In this document: positions 42,931 to 51,274 of the stretch, piece by piece
How the letters are laid out: every line of letters starts with the position of its first letter
How positions within the stretch are numbered: the first letter of the stretch is position 1
Source: DASZIT01 sp963709665
GTDB lineage: Bacteria; Actinomycetota; Acidimicrobiia; Acidimicrobiales; RAAP-2
NCBI GenBank assembly: GCA_963709665.1
Contig: CAVPWU010000002.1
Span: 434,001-498,000, forward strand
DNA: 64,000 bases
Direction of reading: 5' to 3'
Position numbers and translations under genes: made by a program
The notes under the pieces: model-generated
Seen by the model: only the letters and a program-made list of their open reading frames with translations
The model's database searches: none
What the model was told of the DNA's origin: nothing

Positions 42931-44162
42931 CGGGTGCGTCCTTTCCGGTTGCGGAGATCGAAGGCCACCTTGACCGCGCCACGGCGGCCGGCGGCCCCGG
43001 CGTGGGCCACCGCCTCCTCGTACCGCTCGAGGGGGTAGGTGGCGGAGACCAGGGAGCCGAGACCGGTCCGGCCGACCAGGTCGAGGGCCAGGTCGAAGGT
43101 GCGGACCGGCGGGGCGGCGGGGTCGGGGGTCTCCCGTCCGTAGGCGTAGGCGCCCACCAGGGTCAGCTCGCGGTGCCAGAGGGGGGCGAGGTCGACCGAG
43201 ACCTTGGCGGGCATGCCCACCACCACCACCCGGCCGCGTGGGCGCACCATGGAGAGGGACTGGGCGAGCGAGTCGGAGGAGCCCACGCAGTCGAACACCA
43301 CGTCGGCGCCGCCGGTGAGCCGGCCGGCCAGGACCAGCGAGCCGGCCTGGCGCCGCACGGCCCGGGCCAGCTGGTCCGGCGGGACCACCACATCGGCGCC
43401 CAGGGACTCGGCCAGCCGCCGCTGGCCCGGGTACTTGGCCCCCACCAGCACGGTGCAGGGGGTGGCCGGTCGGACCACGTCGTGGAGGGCGGCCAGGGTG
43501 GTCAGCCCGAGGGTGCCGGCGCCGACCACCGCCACGGTGTCGCCGGCGGCCACACCCCCCGACAGGGCGGCGTGGACGGCGCAGGCGGTGGGCTCCACCA
43601 TCACGGCGTCCTCGTCGGACAGGGCGTCGGGCACGGCGTGGAGCTGGGAGGCGTGGGCGACCAGCCCGGCGGTCGACCAGCCGCCCCCGGTGTCGGTGCA
43701 GAAGCCGGTCTGGAGCCCGGGGGCCAGGGCTCCGAAGGCGGTGTGCTCGCAGAGGCCGGTCCGGCCCTCGGCGCACTCCGTGCAGGCCGGCTCGATGTGG
43801 CGGGGGGCACAGCCGAGCACCGGCTCGATTACCGCTCGGGTCCCGGGGGGGAGGGTGGCCCCGGTGTGGTCGGTCCCCCCGTCCTCGAGGACCCCCACCA
43901 CCTCGTGGCCCGGGACGAACGGGAAGCTGACGATGTCCTCGAAGTAGCGGGAGCTGCGCCCGTCCACCAGGGCCAGGTCGGAGCCGCAGATGCCGGCCAG
44001 CGACGGCCGGAGGTGGGACCAGTCGGCGGCGGGCAGGTCGGGCGGCTCGGCGTCCAGCAGCCGCAGGGGACCGATGCCGGCCCCCCGCCCCGACCCCAGG
44101 ACCGAGGCCACCCGCGAGGCGGCGAAGCGCGGCAGGTTCCGCTCGAACACCAGGGCCTTCAT
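42927..44162 (-). CDS. Zinc-dependent medium-chain alcohol dehydrogenase
   Basis: 411 residues. The catalytic zinc site is seen in ICGSDLALVDG and PGHEVVGVLED, with Glu later in VMVEPTACAVHAAL. The structural zinc cysteines lie in CAPRHIEPACTECAEGRTGLC. The Rossmann motif VAVVGAGTLGLTTL binds NAD(P). It would interconvert an alcohol and an aldehyde, plausibly the product of the upstream acyl reductase. ATG 44162 overlaps the stop of that gene, and its stop overlaps the DUF2088 start. Confidence 0.92.
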   Translation of the reverse strand: MKALVFERNLPRFAASRVASVLGSGRGAGIGPLRLLDAEPPDLPAADWSHLRPSLAGICGSDLALVDGRSSRYFEDIVSFPFVPGHEVVGVLEDGGTDHTGATLPPGTRAVIEPVLGCAPRHIEPACTECAEGRTGLCEHTAFGALAPGLQTGFCTDTGGGWSTAGLVAHASQLHAVPDALSDEDAVMVEPTACAVHAALSGGVAAGDTVAVVGAGTLGLTTLAALHDVVRPATPCTVLVGAKYPGQRRLAESLGADVVVPPDQLARAVRRQAGSLVLAGRLTGGADVVFDCVGSSDSLAQSLSMVRPRGRVVVVGMPAKVSVDLAPLWHRELTLVGAYAYGRETPDPAAPPVRTFDLALDLVGRTGLGSLVSATYPLERYEEAVAHAGAAGRRGAVKVAFDLRNRKGRTR

Positions 44163-46609
44163 CGGCCCGCCTCCCGGCCCGGTCCGCGGCCGGCCCCCAG
44201 GAGGGCGGCCGGGCTGGTGGTACCGCGACGGTGGGCACCCCGGGGGTCGAGGGGACCGAGGGGCAGCAGGCGGCGGGCGCCGCCCTTGGCCTGCTCCCAG
44301 TGCTCCACGTGCCATCCGCGTCGGCGGGCGATGGCGGCCAGTCGGGTCTCGGGGTTCACGGCCACCGGGAAGCCCACCGCCTCGAGCATCGGGAGGTCGC
44401 TGGCCGAGTCGGCGTAGGCCATCGACTCGGACAGCTCGAGGCCCTCGGCGTCGGCGTAGTCGGCCAGCACCAGGGCCCGGGCCTCCCCGATGGGGGGTAG
44501 TTCGATCATGCGGCCGGTGAACTTCCCGTCCTCCTGGCCCAGGCGGGCGCAGACGATCTCGTCGAACAGGGGGCGGAGCGGCTCCACCACCACGTCGAGG
44601 GCCCCGGTGATGAGGACGGTGCGGTGGCCGAGGGCCCGGTGCTCCCGGACCCGGGCGATGGCGGCCGGGAACGACTTGGGCAGGAGCTGGTCGTAGAAGA
44701 GATCCCAGCCGTCGGCGTACAGGCGGTCGGCGGGGGCGCCCTCGTAGCGCCGGTAGAAGGAGCGGAGGAAGTCGCCCCGGTCCCGGCGGTCCAGGGCCAG
44801 GAGGGAGGGGGCTTCCCGGACCAGGTCGGCGACGAAGGCGGCCCGCTCCCCGGCCGGCAGGTGCCGGGAGGCCAGCCAGGCGTAGGCGTCGACCACGTTC
44901 GAGGCCAGCAAGGTGTTCTCGAGGTCGAAGGCGGCCAGGTGGCGGTCGGGGGAGAGGATGGCCCTGCGGGCGCGCTCGGCCCGGGGGGCCTGCACCGAGC
45001 GACCGGGGGTGGTGCGCACCCGGGCGTGCTCGATGACCGAGGGGAGGTGGACCTCCCGGACGTAGTGCTCCCAGTCCACCGTCCCGGGATCGAGGCAGAA
45101 GGCCTGGCGGTCGTCCTCGTCCATCCGGTCCCAGAGGGCGAGGAGCCGGTCGACCCGATACCGGGCCTCGGTCTCGGTGTAGGCCCCGTAGAGCTCGACG
45201 TAGCCGAGGGCGCGGTCGGCCAGGGCGTGGCGCTCCTCGAGGGACGCCATCCACGCCGCCTGACGGCCCCGGATGGGGAGGGTGCCGACCACCCGCTCGG
45301 CCAGGGTCATGGCCTTGGACGCCCGGGTGAGCTGTTGCTGGACCCGGCCCCGTCCGGGGAACGTCCACTCCGGGACCACGATGGGCTGCCCGTCGGCGTC
45401 GTAGAGCGGGTGCTCCAGAAACCACTCGCGGATCAGGGTGACCAGGCGCCCGTAGTGGAAGGGGTTCCGCACCCCGGAGGCCACGTGGTACACCGACGGC
45501 CCCGGATAGGGCGTCCCCTCGGCCAGGTCGAGCAGCGCCTGGCCGGCCACCATGATGATGGTGGCCACCACCAGGTCGACCGGGATGACGTCGGTGATCC
45601 CCTCGGGCACGCCCGGGAACTCCTTGAGGAGGCCGCGGGCGTAGGAGATGATGATCGGCTCGGCCATCCGGAAGCCGCGGATCCAGCCCGGCCGGGGCTC
45701 GGCCAGGGCCGACTCGATGATGGAGGGTCGGACGATGGTGAGCGGGACGGTGTCGCCGTACTGGGCGACCAGGGCCCGCTCGCCGAGGGCCTTGGTGTAC
45801 GGGTAGGCATCGGGCCAGCCCAGCGACTGGGCCCGGACCTGGCCGATCTCCACCATCTGCCGTTTCACCCACTCCTCGCGGAGGCGCTCGGCCCGCTCGG
45901 CCAGCAGGTGGAGGCCGGCGCCGCCCAGCTCGCCACGGGCCGCCTTGGCGAAGGAGTCCAGGCGCTCGGGCCGTCGGGACTCCGCCTCGCTGTCACCCCG
46001 CTGGCGTCGGGCCGCCCGGACCTCCACCTTCCAGTCGACGTCGAGGCTGAACCGGTTGTCCTCCAGGAGCTCCTCGCGCGCCTCGCCCTGGTGGGTACTG
46101 GCCACGTAGGCGGTGGACACCGGGATGAAGTGGAGCGGCCCGGCCCGGCCGTCGGCGGCGGCCAGCTCCCGGGCCCGCACCATGGCTTCGGCCACCCGGG
46201 AGGGGCCCAGCAGGTTGACCTCCACGGCAGCGTCGAGGGGGGAGTCGAAGCTGACCGAGGCGGCCGAGTGGATGACGATGTCGCAGCGTGAGAGCTCGGC
46301 CAGGCCGTCGTCGTCGAGCCCGAGCCCGTCGGTGCCCACGTCACCGGCCACCGCCGTCACCCGGGCGACCACCTCGGCGTCGAACCGGTCGCCGGACTCG
46401 CTGCGGAGGCGGTCGAAGCAGTCGTTCTTGAGGATCTCGCGGGCCACCCTCTGGGTGGGGGTGGCCCGGCGGGTGGGCCTGACCAGCAGAACCACCGTGC
46501 TGTCCGGTACGGTGCGCAACAACCGCTCGACCAGGGCGGTTCCTAGGAATCCGGTCGCACCGGTGATGAAGAATCGGCGGCCGGCCAGGCCGTCGCGGAC
46601 GCGGGTCAC
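44159..46609 (-). CDS. Fatty acyl-CoA reductase-like / HAD-IB hydrolase fusion
   Basis: 816 residues. The N-terminal part (1-480) is an NAD-binding_4 (male-sterility-type) reductase: TGATGFLG (17-24), DIVIHSAASVSFD, and a YPYTKALGE motif with the catalytic Tyr and Lys. A C-terminal sterile-like linker then meets a HAD-IB phosphatase domain (580-780) with FDLENTLLASN, TGALDVVVEPL and ADSASDLPM. The fusion suggests reduction of an acyl-CoA or acyl-protein to aldehyde/alcohol together with a dephosphorylation step. It starts an operon of four overlapping genes and is divergent from a TetR gene across 23 bases. Confidence 0.92.
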   Translation of the reverse strand: MTRVRDGLAGRRFFITGATGFLGTALVERLLRTVPDSTVVLLVRPTRRATPTQRVAREILKNDCFDRLRSESGDRFDAEVVARVTAVAGDVGTDGLGLDDDGLAELSRCDIVIHSAASVSFDSPLDAAVEVNLLGPSRVAEAMVRARELAAADGRAGPLHFIPVSTAYVASTHQGEAREELLEDNRFSLDVDWKVEVRAARRQRGDSEAESRRPERLDSFAKAARGELGGAGLHLLAERAERLREEWVKRQMVEIGQVRAQSLGWPDAYPYTKALGERALVAQYGDTVPLTIVRPSIIESALAEPRPGWIRGFRMAEPIIISYARGLLKEFPGVPEGITDVIPVDLVVATIIMVAGQALLDLAEGTPYPGPSVYHVASGVRNPFHYGRLVTLIREWFLEHPLYDADGQPIVVPEWTFPGRGRVQQQLTRASKAMTLAERVVGTLPIRGRQAAWMASLEERHALADRALGYVELYGAYTETEARYRVDRLLALWDRMDEDDRQAFCLDPGTVDWEHYVREVHLPSVIEHARVRTTPGRSVQAPRAERARRAILSPDRHLAAFDLENTLLASNVVDAYAWLASRHLPAGERAAFVADLVREAPSLLALDRRDRGDFLRSFYRRYEGAPADRLYADGWDLFYDQLLPKSFPAAIARVREHRALGHRTVLITGALDVVVEPLRPLFDEIVCARLGQEDGKFTGRMIELPPIGEARALVLADYADAEGLELSESMAYADSASDLPMLEAVGFPVAVNPETRLAAIARRRGWHVEHWEQAKGGARRLLPLGPLDPRGAHRRGTTSPAALLGAGRGPGREAGR

Positions 46610-46619
46610 CGGATCTGTC

Positions 46620-46631
46620 TACCATATGGTA
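46620..46631. promoter_or_regulatory. Candidate TetR operator (TACCATATGGTA) in the divergent promoter
   Basis: A perfect 12-bp palindrome in the 23-base gap between the acyl reductase and TetR genes. It contains TACCAT, 7 bases before GTG 46633, as the probable -10 of the tetR gene. Any protein bound here would cover both starts. Confidence 0.65.
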
Positions 46632-46632
46632 A

Positions 46633-47307
46633 GTGAGCAAGTCGAGCACCGCCCCTCGCCGGGCCGTCAACCGGGACCGGCCCCGACCTCCCCGCGCCGA
46701 CGACGCGGCGGACGGGACCGGCACGTCCTTTCGGATCCTCGACGCCGCCCTGCTGTCCTTCGCCACCCGGGGCTACGAGGCGACCTCACTGGACGCCCTG
46801 GCCGCCGAGCTGGAGATCCGCAAGCAGACCATCCTCTACTGGTTCCCGTCGAAGGAGGTCCTCCTCGGGGCGGTCACCGACCGGGCGGCCGTGGAGCTGT
46901 CGGAGGCCCTGGAGTCGTCGCTGGCGCGGGCCGGCGAGGGCTGGTCCCGGGTGGAGGCGGTGGTGCGGTCCACCTTCCGGCTGGCCGCCCGCCGTCCCGA
47001 GCTGCTCGGTCTGGTCCGGGAGATGGGCCGGCTGGGACCGCCGGCGGCCACCCGGTTCGTGGACGCCATGGAGCCGCTGGTGCGGCGGGCCTCGGAGTTC
47101 CTCGAGGCGGAGATGGAGGCCGGCCACATGAAGCGCCACGATCCGCGGCTGCTGCTCCTGGCCATCTACTCGACGGTGATCGGCATGCTCACCGAGGTCG
47201 AGGTGCTCCGGGCCCTCGGGGAGGAGCCGACCACGCGCTCGCTGGTCCGCCGCCGCGGCGAGATCCTCGAGCTGCTGCGCTCCGCCCTGCTGACCGGGCA
47301 GTCGTGA
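46633..47307 (+). CDS. TetR-family regulator of the acyl reductase operon
   Basis: 224 residues. A disordered basic N-terminus precedes a TetR helix-turn-helix (FRILDAALLSFATRGYEATSLDALAAELEIRKQTILYWFPSKEVLL). The remaining helices form a ligand and dimer domain. Divergent orientation across 23 bases, with a palindrome in the middle, makes control of the acyl reductase/ADH/DUF2088/PlsC operon very likely. The ligand may be an acyl-CoA, as for FadR- or FasR-like members (inference). The GTG start has a TACCAT -10 seven bases upstream. Confidence 0.9.
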   Translation: MSKSSTAPRRAVNRDRPRPPRADDAADGTGTSFRILDAALLSFATRGYEATSLDALAAELEIRKQTILYWFPSKEVLLGAVTDRAAVELSEALESSLARAGEGWSRVEAVVRSTFRLAARRPELLGLVREMGRLGPPAATRFVDAMEPLVRRASEFLEAEMEAGHMKRHDPRLLLLAIYSTVIGMLTEVEVLRALGEEPTTRSLVRRRGEILELLRSALLTGQS

Positions 47308-47326
47308 CCGGATCGGGCGCCGGGCG

Positions 47327-49317
47327 ATGACGTCGACCGTCACCCGTCCGAGCCGTCCGGCACCCCTGCCCCCGGCGGTCGACCTCCGTGTCGATCGCCG
47401 ACCCGAACCGTCGCCCCGACCGTGGCAGTGGCGGTGGCCGCTGGGCGCCCTGCTCGCCTACCTGGGCATCGGGGTGGTGATCTGGGCCCACGTGTGGTTC
47501 GGGGGTCACCCGGCCGGTACGGCCACCTGCGACTGCGGGGACCCGGCCCAGACCATCTGGTCGCTCCAGTGGGTGCCGTACGCCCTGGGCCACGGGCTCG
47601 ACCCGCTCTTCTCGCACTCCCTGTTCGCCCCCGACGGGATCAACCTGGTCGACAACACCAGCTCGCTGCTGCCGGCGTTCCTCCTCTCCCCGGTGACGGT
47701 CCTGTTCGGACCGGTGGTCGCCTTCAACCTCGCCGTCACCGTGGCGCCCGCCCTCAACGCCTGGTGCGCCTTCGCGGCCATCCGCCCGTTCACCGTCCGG
47801 CGGTCCCCGGCCTTCGTCGGCGGCCTCCTCTACGGGTTCAGCCCCTTCGTCCTCACCAGCAGCTTCGTGGGGCACCTGCAGTTCGCCGTGCTGTACTTCC
47901 CCCCCTCCTGTTCCTGGTGCTGTACGAGATCGTGGTGCGCCGGGCCTGGTCGGTCCGCCGCTCCGCCCTGACCCTGGCCCTGCTGCTGGTCGCCCAGTTC
48001 TTCACCAGCACCGAGATGCTGGCCCTGACCGTGATGGTGGCGGTGGTCGGGATGGCCGTCCTGGCCGTGGCCTACCGGTCCCGGGTCCGGGAGGTGGCCC
48101 GTGCGGTCCTCCGCCCCCTGGCCTGGGGGGTGGGGCTGGCGGGCGCGATCCTGGCCGTCCCCATCTGGTTCGCGGTGGCCGGCCCCCGGCACTTCACCGG
48201 CGTGCAGCACCCCGGGATCGCCTTCGTCGGCGTGTCGTGGGGATCGATCGTGAACCCGGGGCCCGCCTCCAGCAAGCCCAGCGCCTTCGGGATCTTCGCC
48301 GGGTACTCGGGCCCCCAGGGGCCGTCGGCCCTCTACCTGGGGGTGGTCATGGTGGTGGTGCTGGTGGTGGGGGTGGTGATGCTCCGGCGCCTGGCGGTGG
48401 TCCGGTTCTGCGCCGGCATGGCACTGTTCAGCGTGGCCATGGCCGGGGGGGTGGCCTTCGGGGCCAATGTCTTCCACCATCCGTCGGGGCTGGCACCGTG
48501 GCGGCTGGTCGACAAGCTGCCCCTGCTGTCGGAGGCCGGCCCCAGCCACCTGGCCGGGGTGGCCATGGTGTTCGTCGCCGTGCTGTTCGCCGTGATCCTC
48601 GACCGGGCGACCACCTCCCTGGCCGCCCGGCAGTGGTCGGGGAGGCCTCCGTGGGTCCGGGACCTCCCGAGGTGGACGGCGCCGGCGGCGGTCTCGGCAC
48701 TGGCGGTGGTGGCCCTGGCCCCGATCGCCGGGGCCATCGGGCTGCCGGCCACCGTGGGGAGGGTGACCTCCCCGGGCGGACTGACCCGGGTGATCGACAC
48801 CACCCCGGTGGGCGCCACCGTCCTGCTCTGGCCCTTCCCGTCGGCCCTCAACGCCCGACCCCTGGTCTGGCAGGCCGAGGACGACTTCCGGTTCTCGGTG
48901 GTGGGCGGCTACGGGTTCGCCCCGGGACCGGGTCACGCCAAGCTGAACGCCGGCAACGACCTGACCCCCTACGGGGCGTTGGCCCAGGTGGACGTGGGGC
49001 CGGACGGCCAGCCCCTCGATCAGCAACTGGAGCTGAGCCGTGAGGAGATCGACGACTCCGGGGCCACCGAGGCGGTGGTGGTGCCGGTGGGGTCCACCGC
49101 CCAGTACAGCTACGCCCTGGCCTACTACACCGCCCTGCTGGGACGGGCCCCCACCTACGGGCCCGGTGGGGTCTGGGTGTGGGCGGGACCGGTGACCATC
49201 GACCCGCCGCTGACCACCACCACCGCCACCGCCGTCGAGTTCTGCGCCGCCTTCGGTGCCCATCCGAACCAGCCGCTGGCCGTGCCGGAGTGCGTCCTGG
49301 CCACCGCCGGTCGCTGA
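47327..49317 (+). CDS. Multi-spanning membrane protein, putative GT-C-type glycosyltransferase (one frameshift)
   Basis: About 663 residues. It starts at ATG 47327 with a Pro-rich cytoplasmic end, then a first helix and the loop CDCGDPAQTIWSLQWVPYALGHG. SLFAPDGINLVDNTS and many helices follow, with a soluble C-terminal end (TIDPPL, VEFCAAFGAHP). Around 47900 the frame shifts by one base in a CCCCCCC run: YFPPS continues properly as YFPPLLFLVLYEIVV if one C is added. The acidic loop near the start recalls GT-C enzymes working on polyprenyl sugars, but I cannot name a family. It follows the TetR gene by 19 bases. Confidence 0.75.
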
Positions 49318-49350
49318 GCCGGCTCCGGCGCTGCCGGGGCCGTGGGGGGC

Positions 49351-50094
49351 TCAGTCCTGGGAGGCGGCGGCCTTCCGCTCCTTGCGGGAGAGCTTCGGAG
49401 GGGGAGGCGGCGGAGGCGTGGGTGCCTTCGGGGTGTACCGCTTGTTGGGCGTCGGGCCGACCGGACCCTTCGAGCGCTTCTTGGCGGGGGTCGCCGCCCT
49501 GGCGGAGGAGGACCTGGCGGGTGCGGACCTGGCGGGTGCCGCGCCCGACGACGCCCGGCTGCGGGTCGGGGACGAGGAGCCGGACTCCGCCCGGGCCGCC
49601 CGCATGGAGGCGGTGATCTCCTTCTGGACCCGGAAGGAGCGGTAGAGCAGCCAGAAGGCGAGGGCGAAGAAGGGGAGGGCCAGAAAGAGGATGGACTGGG
49701 CGAACGACGCACCGATGAAGAGGGCCACGAACCCCACCGGGGCCCGGCGGCCGAGCAGCGTGGCGCCGAGCAGCAGGGCGGCACCCACCATCCCCACCAC
49801 GAAGATGGTCTGGGGGTGGAGTTGACCCTTGACCGGCTTCACGTGGGCCAGGAACCCGATGAAGATCGAGAAGAGGACGGCGAGCACCGTGGCCACGAAG
49901 GAGAAGAGCCGCTCCCGGGCGTCGAGGCGGTCGATGGCCCACTTGGTGGGGGCGGGGTCGGGGGTCGAGCGGGAGGACCGGGTGGCTCCGGACCCCCCGG
50001 CGGCGGGGCGCCTGGCGGACCGACGGGCGGGGGCCGGGCGCTCGTGGTCGGCCTCGGTGTCCAGATCCTCGGGGTCGTCGCCGGTGGTGGCCAT
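49351..50094 (-). CDS. Membrane protein with four helices and basic tails
   Basis: 247 residues: an acidic then Ser/Arg-rich N-terminus, four hydrophobic helices (about 64-84, 97-113, 117-132, 134-150), and a basic Ala/Pro/Lys-rich tail (KRSKGPVGPTPNKRYTPK, PPPPPPP). No family is recognised; the arrangement occurs in actinobacterial envelope proteins of unknown function. TAGCCT lies 7 bases before ATG 50094. It is convergent with the preceding membrane protein. Confidence 0.75.
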   Translation of the reverse strand: MATTGDDPEDLDTEADHERPAPARRSARRPAAGGSGATRSSRSTPDPAPTKWAIDRLDARERLFSFVATVLAVLFSIFIGFLAHVKPVKGQLHPQTIFVVGMVGAALLLGATLLGRRAPVGFVALFIGASFAQSILFLALPFFALAFWLLYRSFRVQKEITASMRAARAESGSSSPTRSRASSGAAPARSAPARSSSARAATPAKKRSKGPVGPTPNKRYTPKAPTPPPPPPPKLSRKERKAAASQD

Positions 50095-50166
50095 CGGCTG
50101 CAGGCTACCGGCCGCCGGGTCGGCGGCCGAAATTCGCCGGTGGGGTCGCCGGGCGCCCGGAGCCGG

Positions 50167-51042
50167 TCAGACGGCGGCGATCACCAGGCGTAGGCCGAGG
50201 TTGTCCGACGGGTCCACCACCCAACGCCGGTCCGGGTCGGCCCCGGCCAGTCCCGGGAGGCCGGCGGGAGCGGGGTGGGCGGCGGTGAGTCCGCCGGCCG
50301 ACTCGGTGGCGAACTGGATGTGGTGGATGCGCCCGGTCCTCCCGTCGAGCCACCGGTTGAGCCGTTCGGAAGGGGTGGTGCCGTGGGGGGCCACCAGGCG
50401 GATGGCCAGGGGTCCCTCCCACCGGAGGTCGATCCACTCCTCGCCGTCCCGGACACCGCGATCCTCGGCCTCCCCTCCCAGCAGGGTGCCGAACAGGTCG
50501 ATGCCGGCCTGCAGGTCGGCGACGGCGTGGACCACCCGCTGCAGGGAGGCGGCGGGGACGCGGGTCCCGTCGGACCGCCGGCGCCGCTCCGTGGGGTAGC
50601 CCTCGGGTGCCGGGCTCACCCACCCCTCGGAGGCCTGGGCGAGCTGCACCACCACCCCGGTGGCCTGCTTCGGGTGGAGGAAGGCCTCCATCCACTCGGG
50701 TTGGCGGAGGTCGATCCCGGTCGGCTCGAGACCGGCGGCACGGGCGGCGTCGAGGGCCCGCTCGATGTCGGGCACCTTGAAGGTCAGGTGGTGGGGGCCG
50801 GGGCCACTCCGGGCCAGAAAGCGGGCCAGGAAGTCGTTGACCTCGGTGTCGAAGGGCATCAGCGCCTCGAGCCGGGCCCGGTTGGCGAACTGGATCTGAC
50901 CGGGGGCGAACCCCGGACCCGGGCCTCCGGAGTGCCAGGCGGCGCCCAGCTCCACCACGTACCGGGGCCACGCCAGGCCCCACTCGGGCACCGCGTGGGC
51001 GACGTGGTCGAGGACCACGCCGTCGATCGTGTAGCTGGGCAT
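50167..51042 (-). CDS. VOC-superfamily protein (tandem glyoxalase-like domains)
   Basis: 291 residues. Two beta-alpha-beta-beta-beta modules are visible. The first is VVLDHVAHAVPEW through VVVQLAQ and contains His-rich segments GPHHLTFKVPDIE. The second is LQRVVHAVADLQAGIDLF through HHIQFATES. Metal ligands may be His in VLDHVAHAV and HHLTF and a late Glu. The VOC superfamily includes dioxygenases, glyoxalases and epimerases; the reaction cannot be decided. CAGAGT lies 6 bases before ATG 51042. Monocistronic. Confidence 0.85.
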   Translation of the reverse strand: MPSYTIDGVVLDHVAHAVPEWGLAWPRYVVELGAAWHSGGPGPGFAPGQIQFANRARLEALMPFDTEVNDFLARFLARSGPGPHHLTFKVPDIERALDAARAAGLEPTGIDLRQPEWMEAFLHPKQATGVVVQLAQASEGWVSPAPEGYPTERRRRSDGTRVPAASLQRVVHAVADLQAGIDLFGTLLGGEAEDRGVRDGEEWIDLRWEGPLAIRLVAPHGTTPSERLNRWLDGRTGRIHHIQFATESAGGLTAAHPAPAGLPGLAGADPDRRWVVDPSDNLGLRLVIAAV

Positions 51043-51197
51043 GGTCCAACTCTGCTCGCCGGACGGGGGGATTGTCGAGATCGGACGGGTGGCGGACCGG
51101 TGCGGGGGGGGGCGCCGGTGCTCCCCGAAGGGGCCACCCGAAGCTCGGGCTACGATGTCCCCCTCACCTCGGGCGACCGTGCGGTCGTCGGGGATCC

Positions 51198-51271
51198 GGG
51201 CGCTTAGCTCAGTTGGTTAGAGCGCAGCCTTCACACGGCTGAGGTCGGAGGTTCGAGTCCTCTAGCGCCCA
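51198..51271 (+). tRNA. tRNA-Val (anticodon CAC)
   Basis: A full cloverleaf: acceptor stem GGGCGCT/AGCGCCC, D-arm with GCTCAGTTGGTTAGAGC, anticodon stem CAGCC/GGCTG around the loop TTCACAC (anticodon CAC, reading GTG valine codons), and T-arm AGGTTCGAGTCCTCT. No CCA is encoded; discriminator A at 51271. The last bases are duplicated at 52552-52566 on the far side of an insertion sequence. Confidence 0.96.
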
Positions 51272-51274
51272 CAC
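51260..51274. repeat. 15-bp direct repeat, left (3' end of tRNA-Val): IS target duplication
   Basis: CTCTAGCGCCCACAC, repeated exactly at 52552-52566. It abuts the left end of the IS and contains the CTAG core favoured by IS481. Confidence 0.8.
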
